Notes under the pieces: model-generated
Databases searched by the model: none
Seen by the model: only the letters and a program-made list of their open reading frames with translations
What the model was told of the DNA's origin: nothing
Origin: UBA5862 sp002408105
GTDB lineage: Bacteria > Pseudomonadota > Gammaproteobacteria > Pseudomonadales > UBA5862
Direction: 5' to 3'
Assembly: GCA_034189125.1 (NCBI GenBank)
Contig: JAXHVB010000130.1
Location: 1 to 30,670, forward strand
DNA: 30,670 nucleotides
Shown: positions 26,131 to 30,670 of the stretch, piece by piece
Layout of the letters: each line of letters begins with the position of its first letter
Numbering within the stretch: the stretch's first letter is position 1
Made by a program: the position numbers and the translations under genes

Positions 26131-27701
26131 AGCCACGCGTGCATTGGGGCGTGCTGAAGCTGCTGGGGTTCGTTGGGTTGCTGGGCACCGCATTGCAGGC
26201 GCAGCCAGCTGCACCTGCGGACCCGCGTCTGCAGTTGCCCGGCGCAGCGTTGGCTGCTGTGGATGAGACGGGCCCGCTTGACCTTTCTGTCGAGGCCGCC
26301 GTGCTGAGTGCACTCAGCTACAACCGTGCGTTGCTGGTGGAGCAATTCGCCCCGCCCATCGCCGGCACCTTTGCAGCCCTGGAGCGGGCGGCCTTTGACC
26401 CGGTGTTGTTCGCCGAATACAACTTTGCCGAAAGCGAAGCACGCCAGCTTTCCACCGCTGTCGGGGTGGACTTCCAGGTGCGCAGCGACCAGCGCGACGT
26501 TGCTGTGGGGGTGCGCCAGCAGATCTCCACCGGCACCGAGGTGGAGCTGGCGGCCTCCCAACAACGCAGCGACTCGGACCGGACACCTGAGCAATCCCAA
26601 GTGCGCCTTGGCTTGTCCGTGACCCAGGCGCTGCTGCAGGGTGCCTCGCGCCGCGCCAACCTGGTAAGCCTGCGTCAGGCCGAGTTGGATGTGGACATCT
26701 CTCACTACCAGCTGCGGGGCTTCGTGGCGCAGCTGGTGGCCGATGTCGAGCACAGCTATTGGAACTATGTGCTGGCCCGCAGGCAGCTCGACATTTTTTT
26801 GAGTTCGCTCGAAATCGCCGACCGGCAACTGGCGGAAACACGCCAGCGCATCGCGGTCGGCGCTTTGCCCGAGACCGAGCAGCTCGCGGTGGAAGCCGAA
26901 GCCGCAGCGCGCCGCCAAGAGCTGATCGATGCACGTGCCACCCTTGCGCGCGAACGCGTGCGGCTGTTGCGGTTGATCAACATGGATGCACATGGCGGTC
27001 GCAGCCGGGAAATCTTGCCCATTGTGGGGCCGCTCGATGCCCTGGTGCCGCTTGAGCCGGTCGAGGCCCACATCGAACTGGCGCGCAGGCTGCGGGCCGA
27101 GATCAATGAAGCCCGGTTGCGTTGGCGCCGAGGCGACCTGGATGTGATCCGCACCCGCAATGGCCTACTGCCCGTGCTCGACTTCTTCATTGTCCTTGGC
27201 AAAAGTGGCTTTGCAAGCAGCTTTTCCGATGCTGCAGATGATCTGGATGGCGACAGCTTTGACCTTCAGGCCGGGCTGCGCTTTGAGTACCCCTTCGGCA
27301 ACCGCGGGCCCGAGGCCAGCCACCGCGGCGCTGTGCTGGCGCGCGAGCAGGTCGCCGCGGGCCTTGAAAACCTGGCAGAACTGATGGCGGTCGAGGTACA
27401 CGAGGCCTACGTTGAGGTGCAGCGTGCGGGTGCCCAGATCGGCGCCAGTCGCGCGACCTTGCGGCTGCGTGAATCGGTGTTGGCCGGGGAGCAGGCCAAG
27501 CTTGCCGCGGGTAGGGCCACAGGTCTGGACGTCGCCCGCGCCCAGCGCGACCTGCTGGAAGCCCAGATCGCCAACGCCCAGGCGCGCATCGCCTACCGCC
27601 AGGCGCTGATCGAGCTGTACCGCCTGGATGGCTCGCTGCTCCAACGCCGTGCCATTGGCGCACCGGGGGCAGAACCTGTGGTGCTCTCGTTGGCGGATTG
27701 A
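26127..27701 (+). CDS. TolC-family outer-membrane efflux protein
   Basis: The protein has 524 residues with a Sec signal peptide (hydrophobic core VLKLLGFVGLLG, cleavage probably after ALQA at about 25). Two OEP repeats follow, each with long Ala-, Arg- and Glu-rich helices: about 175-290 (VADVEHSYWNYVLARRQLDI) and about 390-510 (EVHEAYVEVQRAGAQIGASR). TolC-type trimers form the outer-membrane channel for RND and ABC exporters. The gene overlaps the permease stop (ATGA), so adaptor, pump and channel are made together. Similarity in the first 100 residues is weak, as usual for the family. Confidence 0.88.
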   Translation: MKPRVHWGVLKLLGFVGLLGTALQAQPAAPADPRLQLPGAALAAVDETGPLDLSVEAAVLSALSYNRALLVEQFAPPIAGTFAALERAAFDPVLFAEYNFAESEARQLSTAVGVDFQVRSDQRDVAVGVRQQISTGTEVELAASQQRSDSDRTPEQSQVRLGLSVTQALLQGASRRANLVSLRQAELDVDISHYQLRGFVAQLVADVEHSYWNYVLARRQLDIFLSSLEIADRQLAETRQRIAVGALPETEQLAVEAEAAARRQELIDARATLARERVRLLRLINMDAHGGRSREILPIVGPLDALVPLEPVEAHIELARRLRAEINEARLRWRRGDLDVIRTRNGLLPVLDFFIVLGKSGFASSFSDAADDLDGDSFDLQAGLRFEYPFGNRGPEASHRGAVLAREQVAAGLENLAELMAVEVHEAYVEVQRAGAQIGASRATLRLRESVLAGEQAKLAAGRATGLDVARAQRDLLEAQIANAQARIAYRQALIELYRLDGSLLQRRAIGAPGAEPVVLSLAD

Positions 27702-27713
27702 CGGAGCTGGCCC

Positions 27714-29483
27714 ATGCACAGCGCAACACGCCCGCACCCCCCGCTTGAGGCGGGAGCACCGCAACTTACGCTGCGGGCTCTGGCCACCGGAATGGCCATT
27801 GGCGGGCTGCTTGCCCCGTGCAACATCTACACCGGCCTCAAGATCGGCTGGAGCTTCAACATGTCCATCGCGGCGGCCCTGGTTGGGCTCGCGTTCTGGC
27901 GGCTGTTGGAGCCCTTGGGTGCGCGCCGGTTTGGGCTGATGGAAAACACCATCAACCAGACGACTGCCTCGGCCGCCGCGGCGATCGTCTCCAGCGGGCT
28001 TGCAGCGCCGATTCCCGCGCTGGCGTTGGTGACCGGCGCGGAACTCACTTGGGCGTGGCTCGCCTGCTGGCTGTTTGTGGTGAGTTTTCTCGGTGTGGTG
28101 GTGGCCATTGGGCTGCGCCGCCAGATGCTGCTGCGCAGCGGGTTGCCCTTTCCCGCAGGAATCGCGACCGCAGAAACCCTGCGCGAGATCTACGGGCGTG
28201 GCAGCGAGGCGTCGGCCCGTGTGCGGGTGCTGTTTACCAGCCTTGGGATCGCTGGGCTGCTCAAACTGGCGCAGGAATTTGTTGTGGCACTGCCGCGCTG
28301 GTCACCGGCAATCAGCCTGTCCGGCCGTGGCGCCAGCCTGCACAACCTGGGGTTTGCATTGGACCCATCGCTGCTGATGCTGGGCTTTGGCGCCATTGTG
28401 GGCCTAAAGGTCGGATTGTCGTTGCTGCTGGGGGCGGTGCTGGCCTGGGGGTGGTTGGGGCCCCATGCTCTGGGGCAGGGCTGGGTGGCCGGTGGTGCAC
28501 CGGGGGCGGTTTGGTTTGCCCCCTTGGTGGAGTGGCTGTTGTGGCCCGGCGTGGCACTGATGGTGAGCGCCTCGCTCACCACGGTGGTGGCGGCCTGGCT
28601 GCGCCGTTCCCGCCAGACGGCGGTGCCGGCTGCCGATGCGGGTGCAACAGGCACGACCGGTGAGGTGCCCGCGGTTTGGTTTTGGCTCGGTGTGCTGGTT
28701 GCCGGGGTGATGTCCGTGGTGGCACAGATGCAGCTGTTTGGCATTGCCCTCTATGCCGCGGCGATCGCCACGCTGTTCGCCTTTGGGCTGGCGGTGGTTG
28801 CTGCGCGGGTGGCCGGCGAGACTGGCATCACACCGATTGGCGCCACCGGCAAGGTGACTCAGGTGTCCTTCGCGTTCATTGCGCCGGGCAATATCAGCAA
28901 CAACCTGATGGCCGCCAACGTGACAGGGGGCGCAACCGACCAGTGCGCCGATCTGCTGCATGACTTGAAAGCCGGCCTGCTGCTGGGCGCCGAGCCCCGC
29001 CTGCAGGCGGTGGCGCAACTGTTGGGGGTGGCCATGGGCGCCCTGGTTGGCAGCGCCGCTTACCTGCTGCTGGTTCCTGACCCCCAGGCGATGCTGCTGA
29101 CGCCGGAGTGGCCGGCACCTGCCGTGGCCACCTGGAAAGCCGTGGCCGAGGTGCTGCAAGGCGGAGCGCAAGCCCTGCCGCCGGGAAGCGGCACAGCCAT
29201 GGCAGTGGCCGGCGTGGCCGGTGTTGTGCTTGCCCTCGCCAGTGAATGGGCCCCCGCCTGGGGCCGCTGGCTGCCGAGCGGCTCCGCCATGGGGCTGGCT
29301 TTCGTGATTCCAGCGTGGAACTCCCTGTCGCTCTGTGCCGGCGCCCTGCTGGGGGCGGCTGTCTCCCGCATTGCGCCCCACTGGGCCGCGCGCTTTCTGC
29401 TGGCCATTGCCGCAGGTCTGGTCGCCGGCGAGAGCCTCGCCGGCATCATCGCAGCCGCAAGTCGCCTGCTGGCCGGCACCTGA
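27714..29483 (+). CDS. OPT-family transporter (oligopeptide/metal-chelate importer)
   Basis: This 589-residue polytopic membrane protein has roughly 14-16 hydrophobic segments. OPT-family signatures are NIYTGLKIGWSFNMSIAAAL (near residue 40), ENTINQTTASAAAAIVSSG and LPFPAGIATAETLREIYG in the N-terminal half, and GETGITPIGATGKVTQ plus ANVTGGATDQCADLLHDLK in the C-terminal half. OPT proteins import oligopeptides or, in the YSL branch, metal-chelate complexes by proton symport. Start: ATG at 27714, 12 nt after the TolC stop with ggag at 27704-27707, so it is probably the fourth gene of the RND operon. The substrate cannot be read from the sequence. Confidence 0.9.
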   Translation: MHSATRPHPPLEAGAPQLTLRALATGMAIGGLLAPCNIYTGLKIGWSFNMSIAAALVGLAFWRLLEPLGARRFGLMENTINQTTASAAAAIVSSGLAAPIPALALVTGAELTWAWLACWLFVVSFLGVVVAIGLRRQMLLRSGLPFPAGIATAETLREIYGRGSEASARVRVLFTSLGIAGLLKLAQEFVVALPRWSPAISLSGRGASLHNLGFALDPSLLMLGFGAIVGLKVGLSLLLGAVLAWGWLGPHALGQGWVAGGAPGAVWFAPLVEWLLWPGVALMVSASLTTVVAAWLRRSRQTAVPAADAGATGTTGEVPAVWFWLGVLVAGVMSVVAQMQLFGIALYAAAIATLFAFGLAVVAARVAGETGITPIGATGKVTQVSFAFIAPGNISNNLMAANVTGGATDQCADLLHDLKAGLLLGAEPRLQAVAQLLGVAMGALVGSAAYLLLVPDPQAMLLTPEWPAPAVATWKAVAEVLQGGAQALPPGSGTAMAVAGVAGVVLALASEWAPAWGRWLPSGSAMGLAFVIPAWNSLSLCAGALLGAAVSRIAPHWAARFLLAIAAGLVAGESLAGIIAAASRLLAGT

Positions 29484-29704
29484 GCGCAGGCCCGCGTCCG
29501 CCGAATCCTCCGCGGGGGGTTGCTTCTTAACGGTGGAGCGGGCCCGTGTCTCCAGGAACTTGCCGCGGCCCATGGGCTCAAACCCGCAGTGGCGCGTGCA
29601 AGGGTGCAAACCCTAAGGGTGGGCCAATGGCCAAAGCCACCCTCCGCTAAGCGGACCCCGCACTGCCCGCACTGATGACCCATGTGTTTAAACGGAGCCC
29701 AACG
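29484..29704 (+). other. OPT-hemerythrin intergenic region with three consecutive perfect hairpins
   Basis: These 221 nt hold no gene. AGGGT-GCAA-ACCCT (29601-29614) is a 5-bp stem with a GNRA tetraloop. AGGGTGG (29616-29622) pairs with CCACCCT (29637-29643). TCCGC-TAA-GCGGA (29643-29655) follows. The first and second stems share the AGGGT/ACCCT sequence, so they can exchange partners. A 10-bp palindrome, gcccatgggc, lies at 29568-29577. Since this lies 50-100 nt upstream of the hemerythrin start, it may be an mRNA leader. No match to a known riboswitch is recognised, and no U-tract marks a terminator. Confidence 0.45.
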
Positions 29705-30145
29705 ATGGACATTTTTGAAGCCCTGCGGGCCGATCATGAAACCCAACGCACCTTGGTGGACTTGTTGGTGAAAACCCACGGTGACAGCGATGGACGCCAT
29801 GAACTGTTCGAAAAGCTCAAATCAGCGCTAAGTGCCCACGCCGCAGCCGAAGAACGCCACTTTTACGCCCCGCTGATGCACAACGACACCACCCAGAAAA
29901 AAGTACGCCATAGTGTGGCCGAGCACCATGAGCTGGACGAACTGCTGGAGCAACTGACCGATACGGATTACAGCTCGCCCGGATGGCTGCCCTGCGCCAA
30001 GCAATTGCGCGAACGCGTGCACCACCACCTGGATGAAGAAGAGCGCGAAGTGTTTCAGTTGGCGGGCAAAACCATTGACGCCAAGCAGAAAGAGACTTTG
30101 GCGAAGGCCTATCAAGCCGAAATGGGCGCGAAGCTTGGCACCTAG
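29705..30145 (+). CDS. Hemerythrin HHE domain protein
   Basis: This 146-residue four-helix-bundle protein has iron-ligand candidates in hemerythrin order: H11 (ADHE), H45 with E49 (HAAAE), H74/H75 (EHHE) and H106-108 followed by acidic residues (HHHLDEEE). HHE proteins bind a di-iron centre and act in oxygen or nitric-oxide sensing, iron handling or redox defence. The start was set at the ATG at 29705 (MDIFEALRADHE), which begins the first helix and has ggag about 8 nt upstream; a further in-frame ATG at 29675 would add 10 residues. It appears monocistronic. The exact role is unknown. Confidence 0.9.
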   Translation: MDIFEALRADHETQRTLVDLLVKTHGDSDGRHELFEKLKSALSAHAAAEERHFYAPLMHNDTTQKKVRHSVAEHHELDELLEQLTDTDYSSPGWLPCAKQLRERVHHHLDEEEREVFQLAGKTIDAKQKETLAKAYQAEMGAKLGT

Positions 30146-30163
30146 GCGCACCACCAGAGCGCA

Positions 30164-30220
30164 GTGGTCAATCGAAAAACCACCCCTTTGCCCCTTATTA
30201 ATCCCTTAGAGCGGGGTTAG
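30164..30220 (+). terminator. Possible terminator downstream of the hemerythrin gene
   Basis: Two stem-loops follow the stop. GTGGT (30164-30168) pairs with ACCAC (30179-30183). TAATCCC (30199-30205) pairs with GGGGTTA (30213-30219), including one G-U pair, with a 7-nt loop and then gtttc. The U-tract is short, so intrinsic termination would be weak. Confidence 0.35.
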
Positions 30221-30530
30221 TTTCACCGCCTTGTGGTCTCTCTGCCCGCCAGCGCCGCAAGGCACATCAAGGCCTACAGGTTAGGGGTACGCCGGCGAGA
30301 CAGCGCTGCGCGCGCCACTGGCCCCTACCGCCAAAGCCGGCGAAGCCCACGCGTCTGCCGGCCAGCCTAAGCAGGGAAGGGCGCCGCCTTAAAAGCGCCC
30401 ACTCCACTGTCCACAGGATTGTCGTACCCAACGGGCGCGACCACCCCATTGAATCGGCTTAAACTCACCGCAACGCGACCGGGCAGCACGGTTCTTGCTT
30501 GCTGAACACCAATTTTACCTACTCGTAATA
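30221..30530. other. Gene-free GC-rich stretch with several inverted repeats
   Basis: No convincing coding frame is present; a 60-codon minus-strand frame here is Arg/Gly-rich and looks spurious. Paired elements include TAGGGG (30282-30287) with CCCCTA (30322-30327), a repeated gccggcg within that region, and GGGCGC (30379-30384) with GCGCCC (30395-30400). I recognise no tRNA, known ncRNA or mobile element. Confidence 0.35.
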
Positions 30531-30578
30531 CACCACGGACTTGACCCGCACAGCGCGAGTACTCCTAGTGAAGCTTAC

Positions 30579-30606
30579 TTGACCGTGGTGACAGCGAAGG
30601 TATAGT
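30579..30606 (+). promoter_or_regulatory. Sigma-70-type promoter for a gene beyond the right edge
   Basis: TTGACC (30579-30584), a 16-nt spacer and TATAGT (30601-30606) form a near-consensus promoter. The arm CCGTGGTG (30583-30590) overlaps the -35 and spacer and is the inverted partner of CACCACGG at 30531-30538. ACTTGACC occurs at 30539-30546 and again at 30577-30584. A second TATAGT lies at 30650-30655. Confidence 0.6.
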
Positions 30607-30621
30607 CAGACTAGACGGAAT

Positions 30622-30670
30622 CTTTCTAATCAGATAGAAAGGTTTTCAGTATAGTTAACTGTTAACTTTA
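30622..30670 (+). repeat. AT-rich leader with hairpin and GTTAAC repeats
   Basis: Just after the expected transcription start, ctttcta (30622-30628) pairs with tagaaag (30635-30641) around a 6-nt loop. GTTAAC occurs twice, one base apart, at about 30654-30666. This stretch is clearly AT-richer than the rest of the window. It is cut by the window edge. Confidence 0.45.

Noticed and set aside
28404..29609. 401-codon open frame antisense to the OPT gene
   Set aside because: Cys/Gly/Gln-rich shadow of the membrane-protein gene; no recognisable family.
29675..29704. Upstream ATG adding 10 residues to the hemerythrin protein
   Set aside because: The extra residues (MTHVFKRSPT) precede the family's usual start, and the ggag site is placed for the ATG at 29705.
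30267..30449. 60-codon minus-strand frame in the right-hand intergenic region
   Set aside because: Arg- and Gly-rich composition typical of random GC-rich DNA; no Shine-Dalgarno or similarity recognised.

Overview
This is a GC-rich chromosomal window from a gammaproteobacterium. The core block holds nudJ-mnmA-hflD-purB, rluE, icd, cspD, clpS, clpA, infA, bpt and aat. That content and much of that order match, from memory, the icd-cspD-clpS-clpA-infA-ate-aat neighbourhood of Pseudomonas and relatives. Protein sequences are close to E. coli and Pseudomonas orthologues in length and motifs. The genus cannot be fixed from the sequence alone.

Layout: (1) 1-1717 holds the 3' part of a MoxR-type AAA+ ATPase gene followed by a CoxE-like VWA gene, apparently one operon. 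(2) 1725-7390 holds a MaoC-type hydratase (minus strand), the RNA helicase gene hrpA, and a stand-alone ketoacyl-ACP synthase III-like gene. (3) 7404-9233 holds alaA (minus) divergent from msrB. (4) 9246-13031 is a minus-strand operon, nudJ-mnmA-hflD-purB, with a TGATG stop/start overlap between mnmA and hflD. (5) 13163-14384 is moaC-moaD-moaE (molybdopterin synthesis), convergent with rluE. (6) 15148-16407 is icd, preceded by a strong extended -10 promoter. (7) 16435-21619 holds cspD, clpS, clpA, infA, bpt and aat. Together these supply both aminoacyl-transferases, the adaptor and the unfoldase of the bacterial N-degron pathway; ClpP is not in the window. (8) 21860-29483 is a tripartite RND efflux operon (adaptor, permease, TolC-type channel) with ATGA overlaps, followed 12 nt later by an OPT-family transporter. 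(9) 29705-30145 is a hemerythrin-like gene behind a leader with several perfect hairpins. (10) 30146-30670 has no convincing gene. It holds GC-rich hairpins and, near the right edge, a well-formed promoter with dyad and direct repeats, probably serving a gene beyond the window.

Most of the window is housekeeping. I found no CRISPR array, insertion sequence, phage gene, tRNA or rRNA. The least explained parts are the non-coding stretches 29484-29704 and 30146-30670, and the pairing of an OPT transporter with an RND operon. I did not identify a clearly new multi-gene system.
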